A DNA stretch of 64,000 nt from Rhodobacteraceae bacterium M382 (GTDB lineage Bacteria; Pseudomonadota; Alphaproteobacteria; Rhodobacterales; Rhodobacteraceae), in the NCBI GenBank assembly GCA_025141015.1, contig CP081098.1:1184501-1248500 (forward strand). The letters run 5' to 3'. The position numbers and the translations under genes were made by a program. Each line of letters starts with the position of its first letter. The stretch's first letter is position 1. Positions 8,135-18,300 of this stretch are shown here, piece after piece. The notes under the pieces were generated by a model. The model was given only the letters and a program-made list of their open reading frames with translations, searched no databases and had not been told where the DNA came from.

Positions 8135-9514
8135 CTAGTGACTGACTTTTTGCCCCAGGGCCTGGACCATGTCGGGGATCATTCCGGCGTGGTACGACAG
8201 GATCAATCCCGCGATCCCGCCAGCGAGAACCAGACATAACAGGTCATGCACCGGATCCCAGACCTTGTGTTTTGTGGCCAGCCAGATCAGCACAGGATAG
8301 GCCAGGAGCATCGACACCCCCAATGCGGCGATCCCTCCCAGAACCCCGAACCAGCTGAGCCCCAGCAAGAACAGGATGGTCTGAATGATTGCCCGGCTGG
8401 CGGTGAAAACAAAGAACCCGCGACTGTCACCAGCGGCCAGCGCCGCCGGATCATAGGTCAGCCCAATGACGGCCGGGATCATGGCAATGGCAATCAGGCT
8501 GACCATAGGGCCGGACAACATGTATCGTTCGTCATACAGAAGATCGACCAACCACGGGCCCGCAAAGGCAACGACAAGCAGCAACGACAGGATGGCACCG
8601 CTCAGGCCAAACCTAAGCCATCGTTGATTGCGCCAGTTGTCGCGGGATTCGGTCGCCGGTTTTTCGCGGTACACCGGGATCAGCAGCCGTTGGTTGATGG
8701 CATAACCCAGCAGCATGGGAAAACTGGCAAGAAAAAAACCGATATTGTACAGACCCAACACTTCGAGCGTCACAAATTTCCCCAAGAACAGCCGGTCGCC
8801 CTGGCTGGTAAAGAACCAGCACGCTGTCGACAGGAAGATCCATTTGCCAAAATGCAGCTGTTCGTGCACGGCCTTGGCCTCCCAACGGAAACGGTTCTTC
8901 ATGCCTGGCAAAAAGGCTTGGGTGAGAGCCAGCGTCACAAAGGCCTGGAACACGCCACCCAACACCAGCGCGATCACCGATTGCGTGATCACCGCCAAAA
9001 CCACCATCGACAGAATGCCGAGCGCCTGGCTGATCAGATCCAACGCCGTGACACGACCCACCAGAAGGTGACGGTGGGCGGTTTCAACCCGCGTCGGCAT
9101 GAACCCGTTGATTGCAAGGCCAACGCCGGCAATCGGCAGGTACACCATCAGATCCGGCTCGTTGTAAAACTGTGACACGGGCCAGGCGAGCAAGGCGGTT
9201 GTGGCCCATAGGATCAACCCGCGCACCACCTGAATGCTGAAGGCGGTGTTCAGGAAATCCGGATCGTCGCCCCGATCGCTTTGGGCGATCGCGGCATTGA
9301 TTCCGGTATCGGAAAACAGGGTCAAACCCAGTATCACGACGTTGACCAGAGCCATCAGACCAAAGGCTTCGGGGAACAGTAGCCGTGCCAGAACCAGGTT
9401 GGCCGCCAGCCGCAGGGCCTGGCTGCCGCCATATCCGATCATCAACCAGGACGCGCTGCGCAGGACGCGGGCCATCAGGCTGCCACCTTTGAATGCTGTG
9501 GTCACTCGGTTCAT
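8135..9514 (-). CDS. Wzx-type oligosaccharide flippase (MOP superfamily)
   Basis: A 459-residue polytopic membrane protein with about 12-14 hydrophobic helices and the polysaccharide-biosynthesis signature near the N-terminus: SASWLMIGYGGSQALRLAAN, followed by RLLFPEAFGLMALV and DTGINAAIAQ. It should flip lipid-linked repeat units across the inner membrane. The ATG at 9514 is preferred; the frame extends 11 codons further but adds only a charged, unconserved stretch. The gene is on the opposite strand to the exoY-like run and divergent from the GT4 gene. Confidence 0.9.
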   Translation of the reverse strand: MNRVTTAFKGGSLMARVLRSASWLMIGYGGSQALRLAANLVLARLLFPEAFGLMALVNVVILGLTLFSDTGINAAIAQSDRGDDPDFLNTAFSIQVVRGLILWATTALLAWPVSQFYNEPDLMVYLPIAGVGLAINGFMPTRVETAHRHLLVGRVTALDLISQALGILSMVVLAVITQSVIALVLGGVFQAFVTLALTQAFLPGMKNRFRWEAKAVHEQLHFGKWIFLSTACWFFTSQGDRLFLGKFVTLEVLGLYNIGFFLASFPMLLGYAINQRLLIPVYREKPATESRDNWRNQRWLRFGLSGAILSLLLVVAFAGPWLVDLLYDERYMLSGPMVSLIAIAMIPAVIGLTYDPAALAAGDSRGFFVFTASRAIIQTILFLLGLSWFGVLGGIAALGVSMLLAYPVLIWLATKHKVWDPVHDLLCLVLAGGIAGLILSYHAGMIPDMVQALGQKVSH

Positions 9515-9750
9515 GTTTGCCTTTTCTGCCCGGCCTTGGTCTGGCACGAATCTTACGCGCCTTGGGGCTTTGGTACAGCCCGAAAACCGGGAAATTCGAG
9601 TTCGACGGGCAAATAATCTGAAACAAATTCCGCCAGAGGCGCTGATTGGCGCTGTCTGCTGCGTTCGAACCGGGCGTCTGTGTGTTAATCTTGGACTGCA
9701 GGCTGGCGTCGGGTTAGTCTGCGCAGAACCCTTTGATCTGGTGTACGCTT

Positions 9751-10956
9751 TTGAAACTTGGCTATATCCTCAATACCTATCCGCAACCTTCACACAGTTT
9801 TATCCGGCGCGAAATTCAGGCGCTGGAGCGTCAGGGGTTTGTGATCGACCGCTTGGCAATGCGCCGTGCGTCCGTTGGGTTGGTGGATCCGCAGGATCAG
9901 GCCGAGGCAGACCGGACCCAATATGTGCTGGATGCCGGGTCGGTGGGATTGCTGATGGCGTTGCTGGGCGTTCTGTTGCGCGGCCCTGTCCGGGGGATTT
10001 CGGCGCTGGTATTGACCTGGCGGATGGGGCGGGTTTCGCATGTGGGGGTGTTGCGGCACGTGATCTATCTGGCCGAAGCGGCCTGGGTTCTACGGCAGTG
10101 CCAAAGGGCTGGAATAGCACATTGTCATGCGCATTTTGGCACCAATGCCGCCGCCGTGGCCCTGTTGTGCCGAACCTTGGGCGGGCCGCCGTTCAGCTTT
10201 ACGACCCATGGACCCGAAGAATTTGATGCACCAAGGGCATTGTCTTTGGGAGCCAAACTGGATCATGCGGCGTTTGCAGTCGGGGTCAGCCAGTTTGGAC
10301 GCAGCCAGTTGAGCCGTTGGGCGGGTTTCACCACCTGGGAGCGGCTGCATGTGGTGCATTGTGGGATCGAGCCGACCAAGTTCGTGGAGCCGGTCGCGAT
10401 GCCCGAGGGGCCGGTGCAATTGGTGTCAATCGGCCGGTTTGTGGAGCAAAAAGGGCAAATGGTCCTGGTCGAGGCCATGGCGCGGGTGCGCGACAGCCAT
10501 CCCAACGTGCATCTGACCCTGGTTGGTGACGGTGAAATGCGCGCTGAACTGGAAACGGCAATAGACCGACATGGGTTGACTGATCGGATCACGTTGACCG
10601 GCTGGGTGTCGGAGGCCGAGGTAACCGCACGGCTACAAGGCTGCCATGCGCTGGTGATGCCCAGCTTTGCCGAGGGGTTGCCGATGGTGGTGATGGAGGC
10701 AATGGCTGCACAACGCCCGGTCATTGCCACCTATGTGGCGGGGACGCCTGAGTTGGTGCGCGATGGCGAAACCGGATGGTTGGTCCCCGCAGGCGATTGT
10801 ACGGCGCTGGCTGCGGCAATCGTACGGGTGGCTGACACGGGCATCACCCGGTTGAGCACCATGGGACGGGCTGGATATGCCCGGGTGATGCAGCGCCATG
10901 ACGTGGATACCCAAGCGGCAAAGCTGGCCGGTCTGTTTCGCCAGTCCGGCCCCTGA
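9751..10956 (+). CDS. glycosyltransferase family 4
   Basis: A 401-residue GT-B enzyme. The N-terminal domain starts KLGYILNTYPQPSHSFIRRE, typical of exopolysaccharide GT4 enzymes. The C-terminal donor domain shows SIGRFVEQKGQMVLVEAM and the EGLPMVVMEAMA block with the EX7E motif, then GTPELVRDGETGWLVPAGD. No ATG fits; the TTG at 9751 places the first beta strand at residue 2, and a TTG at 9733 is the alternative. It probably adds a sugar to the lipid-linked repeat in the cytoplasm. A structured 3' element follows about 57 bases after the stop. Confidence 0.88.
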   Translation: MKLGYILNTYPQPSHSFIRREIQALERQGFVIDRLAMRRASVGLVDPQDQAEADRTQYVLDAGSVGLLMALLGVLLRGPVRGISALVLTWRMGRVSHVGVLRHVIYLAEAAWVLRQCQRAGIAHCHAHFGTNAAAVALLCRTLGGPPFSFTTHGPEEFDAPRALSLGAKLDHAAFAVGVSQFGRSQLSRWAGFTTWERLHVVHCGIEPTKFVEPVAMPEGPVQLVSIGRFVEQKGQMVLVEAMARVRDSHPNVHLTLVGDGEMRAELETAIDRHGLTDRITLTGWVSEAEVTARLQGCHALVMPSFAEGLPMVVMEAMAAQRPVIATYVAGTPELVRDGETGWLVPAGDCTALAAAIVRVADTGITRLSTMGRAGYARVMQRHDVDTQAAKLAGLFRQSGP

Positions 10957-11013
10957 GACGGTCAGGGCCCACAGGTAACTTGCTATACGCACGGTGCAAA
11001 ACTGGGCACGCAG

Positions 11014-11093
11014 AGCTCCCGCCCGTCGGTGACGCATCAAAGATGCGCCGCCTCCCGTTGGGCAGGGCACCGGCGGCAAAGCCTCCGGTGCGG
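11014..11093 (+). repeat. structured 3'-end element, copy A (follows GT4 gene)
   Basis: Reading with the upstream gene: GAGCTCCCGCCCG, a small hairpin (CGCATC-AAA-GATGCG, 11033-11047), CCGTTGGGC, and a large hairpin (11067-11091, ten-position stem with one mismatch, loop CAAAG). Three further copies share the two conserved boxes and the two-hairpin plan. Confidence 0.75.
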
Positions 11094-11119
11094 GCGCAGA
11101 CCAGACGTCAGTTCCGTGC

Positions 11120-11137
11120 CGGACCCGCCCGGGTCCG
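11120..11137 (-). terminator. hairpin after the seven-gene synthase operon
   Basis: CGGACCC-GCCC-GGGTCCG forms a perfect 7-bp stem starting 14 bases after the stop of the last gene. No clear T-tract follows, so it may be a weak or Rho-assisted 3' end. Confidence 0.4.
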
Positions 11138-11150
11138 ACGATGGACGTGG

Positions 11151-11990
11151 TCATCGCCCGCGAACCCATCGGGTTTGTGAGGCAAACAAGGGGGTTTTCA
11201 CGGCCACTGCCACCAGTGCGTAAATGATGAACCCCAGGGGATCACCCAGCGCCAGTGGCGCGATCTGACCCGTTGTGGCAGGGGCAGGCGTCTGGTTCGG
11301 GATCAGCATCGGGTAGCGTTCTGCGATCTCTTCGACCCCCTTGTTCTGACGGCGTCGTACCCGGGTCAGCCGGGCAAACCCTTCGACCATGGGCCAGTCG
11401 TAGCCGGCGGGTACGCCGATCCGTTCGGACGGCGTGAACTGCAGCCGGGCAAAGGTGTCGTCGGATATGATATCCGGCCATTGTTTCCACCGCGCGCGCC
11501 CCGCTGCATTCATCGCAAACACCCCGAACCCGGGGGCGGTTTCATTCAGGAACGGCAGCTTTTGCCAAAACCGCGCATAGGTGCGCGTCACCCAGCTTTG
11601 CGCTGGCGAAACTCGGGGATGTCCGCTGGCGTAACATGGCACCGTGGTATCGAGCGCCGTGGCCAGCTGGGGCAGGAGGTCCGGGTCTACGGTCACATCC
11701 GCATCCAGATACACACGTATCTGCCCCGTTGCTGCCCGGTCCCCACAGTTCAGCGCATTGAGTTTCCCCCCCTGCTCGAGGTCCAGCACCCGCAAGGTCC
11801 ATCCTTGTGCTCTGGCCTGATCCTGAAAGGTCTGTGCTGTTTGGACTGTTGCATCGGTACAGCCGTTGGCGAGGACCAGTACCTCGCAGGTCGTCTCACT
11901 GCAAAATGGCTCTGACGCCAAAAGCGCGCTGAGGCAGGGACCAATATAGGCAGCTTCGTTATGGGCCGGGATCAGCACACTCAGGTTCAC
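11151..11990 (-). CDS. glycosyltransferase family 2, last gene of synthase operon
   Basis: A 279-residue GT-A enzyme with LSVLIPAHNEAAYIGPCL at the N-terminus, LANGCTDATV, and YLDADVTVD as the DxD-type metal/nucleotide site (about residue 105). A hydrophobic C-terminal segment (GFIIYALVAVAVK) suggests membrane association. The start is the GTG at 11990, overlapping the TGA of the upstream gene by four bases; a 24-base longer frame has no support. It is the distal gene of the seven-gene operon headed by the PKS and presumably glycosylates the same product or the polysaccharide. Confidence 0.88.
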   Translation of the reverse strand: MNLSVLIPAHNEAAYIGPCLSALLASEPFCSETTCEVLVLANGCTDATVQTAQTFQDQARAQGWTLRVLDLEQGGKLNALNCGDRAATGQIRVYLDADVTVDPDLLPQLATALDTTVPCYASGHPRVSPAQSWVTRTYARFWQKLPFLNETAPGFGVFAMNAAGRARWKQWPDIISDDTFARLQFTPSERIGVPAGYDWPMVEGFARLTRVRRRQNKGVEEIAERYPMLIPNQTPAPATTGQIAPLALGDPLGFIIYALVAVAVKTPLFASQTRWVRGR

Positions 11991-13687
11991 TTGGCCGCCT
12001 CCAGCGCATCCCATCGCGCCGTGGTGTCATCGAGATGACGCAAGGCCCCCCAACTGCCCCATTTTGTTGGGGCCATCACATCATTGAATGCGGTGAACAC
12101 ACCGTCAGACAGGGTCGCCCAGCCCGCCAGAAGTTCTTCGTACAAGAGCCCCATCTCGGGGCTGTAATTCAGATGGATGAAAAACGCGGTCAATTCGGGG
12201 TCATCGACCATTGGCCCGACACCGACCACATGCGACCCCGCTTCGTACAGAACAAGCTGCATACCGTTTTTTTCTGCCACGTCAGCCTGATACGGAAGGG
12301 TCGTGTTCAACAGCTCAGCCAGGGACGTGCGTAGATCACCGCTGGAAGAGCCATCAAGCAAGTCGTCCCAAGCCAGTGAAACAGCCGCATCAAAACGATG
12401 CGCCGCGACATACTCCTGTTGTTCCTGCGCGCTCAACCCCTGATCCTGAGCCTGCTTTTGTGCCCGTGCGAGACTGTCGGCAATCCACCCTTTGACCAAT
12501 TCATAATGTTCCTGGGTGCCGAGCATGTACCCAAAATATCCTGTCATCGCGTAGGCGTCGAACAGATCGGCCGGGCGCGGGCGACCTGGCTCTTCGGCGC
12601 GCCACAGAGGGGCTTCCAGCACCTGCTCTTCGAGCCCCATCCATCCGGTTTGGCTGGACAGGACACGAACCAGACTGTCGGATGCTTCGGGGCCAAAAAC
12701 CTCGGTCCAGATGGCCGCAATTTCGATGGCACGGGCGGCGTAATACTGTAACCAGGCATCCGGTGTGTTCCATCGGGCCCGGGCCTGTTCATCAGCCCAA
12801 ATGGCCTGTTGAAACTGCCAGTTCCAGACTTCGTTCGAATACTCCAGATAAACGCGCCGACCGTTTGACAAGGTGGGTTTTACGATTTCGGCCCAGTTTC
12901 TGGCATATTCGTCATCGGCCAGATGAGGCATGGTGATCCACAGATCGGTATCCACCTGATTGGCCAGGGCCACGATAATTTCGGCAGGCACACCGATGTG
13001 AGCCCAGGTGTAATCATCCGGGCGCGGGCGATCTTTCCAATGGCGCTGGGTGGAATTATTGGTGTGCATCCAATCCATGAACCGCAACAGCGCAAATCCC
13101 TCGAGGCGCTTGAGCCAGAGAGGGTTGAATATTTCTCCGGCCTCGTAGGCGGCGATGTTGTCCAGTTTGACAACGGTAATGTTGCGCACGTAATCGCCCT
13201 TGCGGGCGCGATCAGTGCGTTGAATGCGGATGTCGACGGATCCCGGACCGGGGGTAAAGTCGAATGTCACTTCGTTCTTGCCATAGCGCACTTTGCTGGC
13301 GCGCCCTCCGACTTCGACGATGCCATTGCCATCGAACCCCAACCGATAGCGCCCGGCGGCAGAGCTGGCTTCGGGGGGTAGTCCGGTCAGGATGACGGTT
13401 CCGATCGAACCCAGTTCGGGCGGGATTGCAACCGGCCAGCCATTGGCATCCAGATAATCAGCCGCTTTCAGGTCTTCATGAGAGGCACCGCCCCATTGCC
13501 GCGGCAGATGCCCGATCCACGAACGCGCGGTCTTGAACACGTCGATAAACGGTTGCTGGGTGCCCCAATCGGTGACGCCAGCCAGATTGACGGCCATTTG
13601 ACCGCGGTCGGTTTGGGGTGTTTGTGCTGTTGCAACAGTCGCCAGCATCAGGCCGATGGCGATTATCAGGCGGGTGAGAAATTTCAT
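11987..13687 (-). CDS. secreted glycoside-hydrolase-like protein of unknown family
   Basis: This 566-residue protein starts with a clear signal peptide (KFLTRLIIAIGLMLATVATA, cleavage near residue 21). The middle contains VYLEYSNEVWNWQF; the Glu at about 286 in SNEVWN resembles the acid/base position of clan A glycosidases. Nearby ITMPHLADDEYARNWAE also suits a TIM barrel. I cannot name a CAZy family. It overlaps the SGNH gene upstream and the GT2 gene downstream by four bases each. A periplasmic or secreted role in trimming or modifying the polymer is likely. The second catalytic residue is not identified. Confidence 0.6.
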   Translation of the reverse strand: MKFLTRLIIAIGLMLATVATAQTPQTDRGQMAVNLAGVTDWGTQQPFIDVFKTARSWIGHLPRQWGGASHEDLKAADYLDANGWPVAIPPELGSIGTVILTGLPPEASSAAGRYRLGFDGNGIVEVGGRASKVRYGKNEVTFDFTPGPGSVDIRIQRTDRARKGDYVRNITVVKLDNIAAYEAGEIFNPLWLKRLEGFALLRFMDWMHTNNSTQRHWKDRPRPDDYTWAHIGVPAEIIVALANQVDTDLWITMPHLADDEYARNWAEIVKPTLSNGRRVYLEYSNEVWNWQFQQAIWADEQARARWNTPDAWLQYYAARAIEIAAIWTEVFGPEASDSLVRVLSSQTGWMGLEEQVLEAPLWRAEEPGRPRPADLFDAYAMTGYFGYMLGTQEHYELVKGWIADSLARAQKQAQDQGLSAQEQQEYVAAHRFDAAVSLAWDDLLDGSSSGDLRTSLAELLNTTLPYQADVAEKNGMQLVLYEAGSHVVGVGPMVDDPELTAFFIHLNYSPEMGLLYEELLAGWATLSDGVFTAFNDVMAPTKWGSWGALRHLDDTTARWDALEAAK

Positions 13688-14622
13688 CGGGCCACCCCGG
13701 TCTTGGGCAGCGAGGTGACAACGTCCCAGACAACCTGTTGCATCAGCGCGGCAGCCTCGGCCAAGGGCGCATCGGCACGGGTGCCATCAGCGCGGGACAA
13801 TTGATGTGGCAGACCAACGGGCGACCTTTGGTAAAGTACGGCGAAATGGGTCAGGGCGATCAGATATGCCCCCTTGTCGTTCAGGTGAATGGTATCAAGC
13901 GTGCCATCGTCATTGCGCGCAAACAGATCCTCGGGACCGCTCAGGTCGCCGATGCCTCCCTGTTCTGTCACGATCCGGGCAAAACGGGCCATGACCTGCC
14001 CAGCGGGGATCAAACGGGCCGGGCGGTTCCCGGCCTGGGGCAGATCTGCCAGCAGGATCTGATCCTCCCAATGGCGGCTCAAGTCGTCGTCCAACCGGTT
14101 GAGCCACCCCTGAGGGTCGTCCAGACGGTGCCAGGTTTCATAGAGGTAAACCCGTGTATTGGGGTTGGAGAGACGGGCCAGGTCAGCCCACAGGGAGAAG
14201 TATTTGCCGCTGCTGTGGTATTTGATGGCGTCACGGATTTCGACCATCTCAGTCAGCACCACGGCGTCATAGTCGCCAGAAGCAATCGCGTCGCGTGCAG
14301 GGCGAAAACGGGGGTGCGCATTTTCCGTTTCGAACCCGTTGATCGGCAATTCGGGTTCCCAATGTTCGCGCAGCGAGGTGCCCCATCCCAATTGGCTGCC
14401 ATAGGCGTGGTCCGCGCCCGCCAGTTGTGCCAGCATGGCGGGCATGTCGCGCCCCACCAGCGAGTGACCCAGATGATAAACCGCCATAGGCCCCTTTGGG
14501 GCAGGCAGCGCGGTATAGGCCTGTTCGATTTGGGCGGGGGAGGGTTTGCGACCTACGCTGAACCACCACCAGGTCACGCCAGCCAACGCCAGCAACACCA
14601 GAACTATTCCAAGACGGAACAT
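13684..14622 (-). CDS. membrane-anchored SGNH/GDSL-type hydrolase
   Basis: A 312-residue protein with an N-terminal membrane anchor (LGIVLVLLALAGVTWWWF) and a periplasmic SGNH-like domain. Ser54 sits in YHLGHSLVGRDM, and the Asp243-xx-His246 pair in DTIHLNDKGAYL matches SGNH block V. The ATG at 14622 has GGAGG nine bases upstream and lies one base after the previous stop; a start at 14643 would overlap that gene. Such proteins often add or remove O-acyl groups on extracellular sugars (compare AlgX/AlgJ). Here it follows the NRPS and PPTase genes, so acyl transfer of a synthase product onto the polymer is possible but unproven. Confidence 0.72.
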   Translation of the reverse strand: MFRLGIVLVLLALAGVTWWWFSVGRKPSPAQIEQAYTALPAPKGPMAVYHLGHSLVGRDMPAMLAQLAGADHAYGSQLGWGTSLREHWEPELPINGFETENAHPRFRPARDAIASGDYDAVVLTEMVEIRDAIKYHSSGKYFSLWADLARLSNPNTRVYLYETWHRLDDPQGWLNRLDDDLSRHWEDQILLADLPQAGNRPARLIPAGQVMARFARIVTEQGGIGDLSGPEDLFARNDDGTLDTIHLNDKGAYLIALTHFAVLYQRSPVGLPHQLSRADGTRADAPLAEAAALMQQVVWDVVTSLPKTGVAR

Positions 14623-14623
14623 G

Positions 14624-15313
14624 TCAGACGGCCTCCATTTCAACGCCAGTCACCAGAATCCCCTGTCCCATGGCAAAGCGCCCGTTGAACCGATGCCCAG
14701 TGGCAAAAGGGGCGACATCGCGCTGTAACCGTGCAGTAAAACGGCACTGCGCCAAATCCCATTCGGTTTCCATCCCGGAAAAGCCGAACACTGTGCGGCT
14801 GTAGGGATATTGCGCTTTATAGGCTGCCTCCTTGGCGGAAAAAATCAGTTTGGCCAGACGCAGCGGGTCCGCCTGACTCGCCAGCCAGACCTGTTCCCGA
14901 GGCAGGCAGATTTCTGACAGCAGTTTTTCCTTCAGCGGTGTGTCCTCTTCGACATCAACGCCAATACTGTGAACCGGCGCACGCCGGCCCACAACGGCAA
15001 TGGCACAGGTGGTCGTATGGGTCAGACCGCCTACAATTCCGTCGGGCCAGATGGGCGCACGATCAGATCCGACACGCACCGGGGCGGCAGGCACGCCGAT
15101 CTGGGCCATGGCAATGCGCACTGCATGGCGCCCGGCGGCAAATTCACGGCGGCGTTTGTCGACGGCGCGCGGTGACAGACCCGCGATCTCCTCGGCCATT
15201 GGCGCGGGGGCCTGGGCCTGGGGGTCGGTCACCGCCACGCCAAGCGAGGCAGAGAAAAGCGGCCGGACAAGGTCCAGCCGCGCTTTGGTTCTGTCTGTCA
15301 CGTCTGTGATCAT
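14624..15313 (-). CDS. 4'-phosphopantetheinyl transferase (EntD/Sfp family)
   Basis: A 229-residue enzyme that transfers phosphopantetheine from CoA to carrier-domain serines. Motifs seen: RREFAAGRHAVRIAM, GGLTHTTTCAIAVV, the magnesium site GVDVEED with Asp120, and FSAKEAAYKAQY with Lys161-Glu162 (the WxxKEA block). The start ATG overlaps the NRPS stop by four bases, so translation is coupled to the NRPS-like protein. It is well placed to activate the carrier Ser1452 of the NRPS and Ser1801 of the PKS. Confidence 0.93.
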   Translation of the reverse strand: MITDVTDRTKARLDLVRPLFSASLGVAVTDPQAQAPAPMAEEIAGLSPRAVDKRRREFAAGRHAVRIAMAQIGVPAAPVRVGSDRAPIWPDGIVGGLTHTTTCAIAVVGRRAPVHSIGVDVEEDTPLKEKLLSEICLPREQVWLASQADPLRLAKLIFSAKEAAYKAQYPYSRTVFGFSGMETEWDLAQCRFTARLQRDVAPFATGHRFNGRFAMGQGILVTGVEMEAV

Positions 15314-18300
15314 CCGGTCTTGGTCCGCCGTCCTGCCCGCATCGCGCGGCGCTTCGACATGGTCTGGGACTTGTCGATCGTGTTTTGCGGATCTGCTGTT
15401 TCCGGTTCTACCGGGCCTCCGGTCAGCTTGTCCACATGTGCTGACAGGGCACCCAGCACCGGAAAGCGGAAAATGTCCGTGATCGACAGTTTCACCGCGC
15501 CCAGATCATCGCGAATTTCCCGATGTGCCTGTACGGCGAGCAGCGAATGCCCCCCCAGATCAAAGAAATTGTCGTCGTCGCGAATATCCGTCAGGCCCAG
15601 GATCTTGGCCCATATACCACCAATTCTTGCCGCAGTGCCTTGGATCGGCGCGCTGACTGTGGTCTCGGTTGGTTTGCGGATCGGTTGCGGATCTGGCAGC
15701 GCCTTTCGGTCTATTTTCTTGTTGGGCGTCAAGGGCATGGCATCCAACGTCACGATGGTCGAAGGCACCATGATGTCCGTTAGAGTTGCCGACAGATGTG
15801 CCCGCAGCGCGTTTTCGGAAACCGGTGCGTTGGTCGTTACATACCCCACCAGCCGTTCGTCTCCGCCCGCCATCTGCCGCGCCAGCACCACGGCAGAGGT
15901 CACCCCTGCAAAACGGCTCATGGCGGTTTCGATCTCGCCCAGTTCGATCCGGTGGCCGCGGATTTTGACCTGGTGGTCCGTGCGCCCAAGATAGGCCAGA
16001 CGCCCATCAACCCGCCAGCGCACCAGGTCTCCGGTGCGATACATGCGTGCCGATCCCTGGGCAAAGGGGTCGGAGACATATCGGTCTTTGGTCAGATCGG
16101 GACGTTGCCAGTACCCGGCGGTCACGCCCGCGCCACCGATATACAGCTCGCCCGGTGCTCCGGTCGGCACGGGATGGCCCGTTTCGTCCAGCACATAGAC
16201 GGCCGTGTTGCCAACGGGTTTGCCGATGTCCGCAATACCGCGCGGTGCCGCCCCCAAGGTCTGTGTGGTGGACCAAATTGTCGTTTCGGTCGGCCCGTAC
16301 ATATTATGAATCTGCGCGCTGGTACAGGCGTGCAGCTCGGCCACCAGATCACCGGACAGGGCTTCGCCCCCGATCAGCAGGTGTTGCAGATGCCCCAAGG
16401 CAACCCGTGCCTGATCATCGGCAGCAATCATGCGGGCCATCGACGGGGTGCATTGCATATGGGTTACGGTGTGGCGCTGGATCTGTGCCGCCAGGGAATG
16501 GTCGTCCATTGCCAATTCGCTTGGCGCGTTGGCCAGTCGCAGCACTTCGGCCAATGGCTTCAGCCCTTCCAGAACCACATCCGGCGCGATGCCATAGTCG
16601 ATCAGACAGGCAATTTCATCCACCCCGATGCGTTTGAGATCCTCCGCGCGGCGCACACCATCGTCGATCGTGCCAAACAATCCGGAATCCTCGAAATAGC
16701 GTTCAAAGGCGAAGTCCAGAATGGCCTCGAGTTCCGCGTCGCTGAGAATGCCCAGGTCCATTTCATAGGGGTTGTTCACACCCTTGGGTTTTTTGAACGC
16801 GGGAAACGCCCAGGCGTATTGTTTGATCAGTCCGGCGGCGGCGCGCAGATAATCCTTCATCGGCTCGCGCGCCACATCGCGCGCCTGTTCGCGGGTGTCG
16901 GCCAGATAGGTATGCAGCATCAGTGTGACGGTGAAATCGTCCGGGTTGTGTCCGGATTCGCGCAGCGCCTCGTGATAGATGCGGATCTTGCCCGCGACTT
17001 CGTCAATGCTTTGGCCCAGCAGGTGGGTCAGCACATTGGCACCGATCTGCCCGGCCTCGCGCCAGGTGTCAGGGTTGCCGGCGGTGGTGACCCACAGCGG
17101 CAATTCCTTGGAGACCGGGCGCGGCTGGGTGACAACGGTGTGCATGCTGCCGTCCTTGCGCGGGAAATCCACGGCTTCGCCCCGCCACAATTTTCGCAGG
17201 ACGTCGATGGTTTCAAACATCGCCGGTTTGTTCTGCGGAGGGGTGTTTTCGGGGCGCAGGACAAAATCATCCGGCTGCCAGCCCGACGCAATGCCCAGAG
17301 CGGCGCGGCCATTGGTCAGATTGTCGATCACGGCCCATTCTTCGGCAATGCGGGCCGGGTGGTGCAGCGGGGCAACGCAAGAGCCTGCGCGGACACTCAG
17401 GTTTTGGGTGACGGCGGCCACGGCTGCCCCGGTGACCGAAGGGTTCGGATAGGGGCCGCCAAAGGCGTGAAAATGCCGTTCCGGGGTCCAGACCGCATTG
17501 AACCCATGCGCGTCGGCAAATTTGGCACCTTCCAGCAGCAGTTCGTATTTCTTGGGACCGGGACCGTCGTCATTGCCCCAATACATCAGGTTAAAGTCCA
17601 TCCGCCGGTCTGACACAGTGGGGGCACCGTTGGACAGGGTCAGGCGGCTTTCGTCGCTGGACAGCACCACGCGCAACCCCCGCGCCAGAGTCCAGAACAG
17701 TTCGAGCACCGAAATGTCAAAGCTGAGGCTGGTGACAGCGAGCCAGGTGTCACCGATCGCATGGGGAATGCGCGTGTCCATCGCGGCAAAGAAGTTCGAC
17801 ACATTGGAATGACGAACCATGACGCCCTTTGGCGTGCCGGTCGAGCCGGAGGTATAGATTAGATAGGCCAGATCCGCGCCTGTGGCACCGCCATCCAGAT
17901 TGTCTGCGCTGGCGTCCGCCGGGGCGGCATCCAGGATCAGACATTGGGCCTGATGTGGTGGGAGCGTGTCCTCCAGATCGGCCTGCGTCACGATCACCTG
18001 TGCGCGGCTGTCCGTGATGTAATGGGCGATCCGGTCCGCCGGATAGGATGGGTCCAGCGGAACATAGGCACCGCCAGCCTTGAGAATGGCCAAAGCGCCG
18101 ATCAACAGATCTGGGGAGCGCCGTGTGTAAAGGCCAACATGCGATCCGGGTTTGACGCCCATCGACTGAAGCCGCTTGGCAGTCGCGTTTGCACGCGCAT
18201 TCAGAGCTGCATATGTCAGGGCGTCTCCCTCGAAAATCAACGCGGTGGCATCAGGTGTGCGCTGTGCCTGAGCCTCAAAGGCGGCGTGAATGGTCAGGTT

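Noticed and set aside
9515-9547. Longer start for the flippase at 9547
   Set aside because: The added 11 residues are polar and lie outside the membrane domain; the ATG at 9514 begins just before the conserved first helix. Not fully excluded.
15796-17613. Plus-strand open frame of 605 codons
   Set aside because: It lies opposite the NRPS adenylation/monooxygenase region, has no recognisable domain and is an artefact of high G+C codon use.
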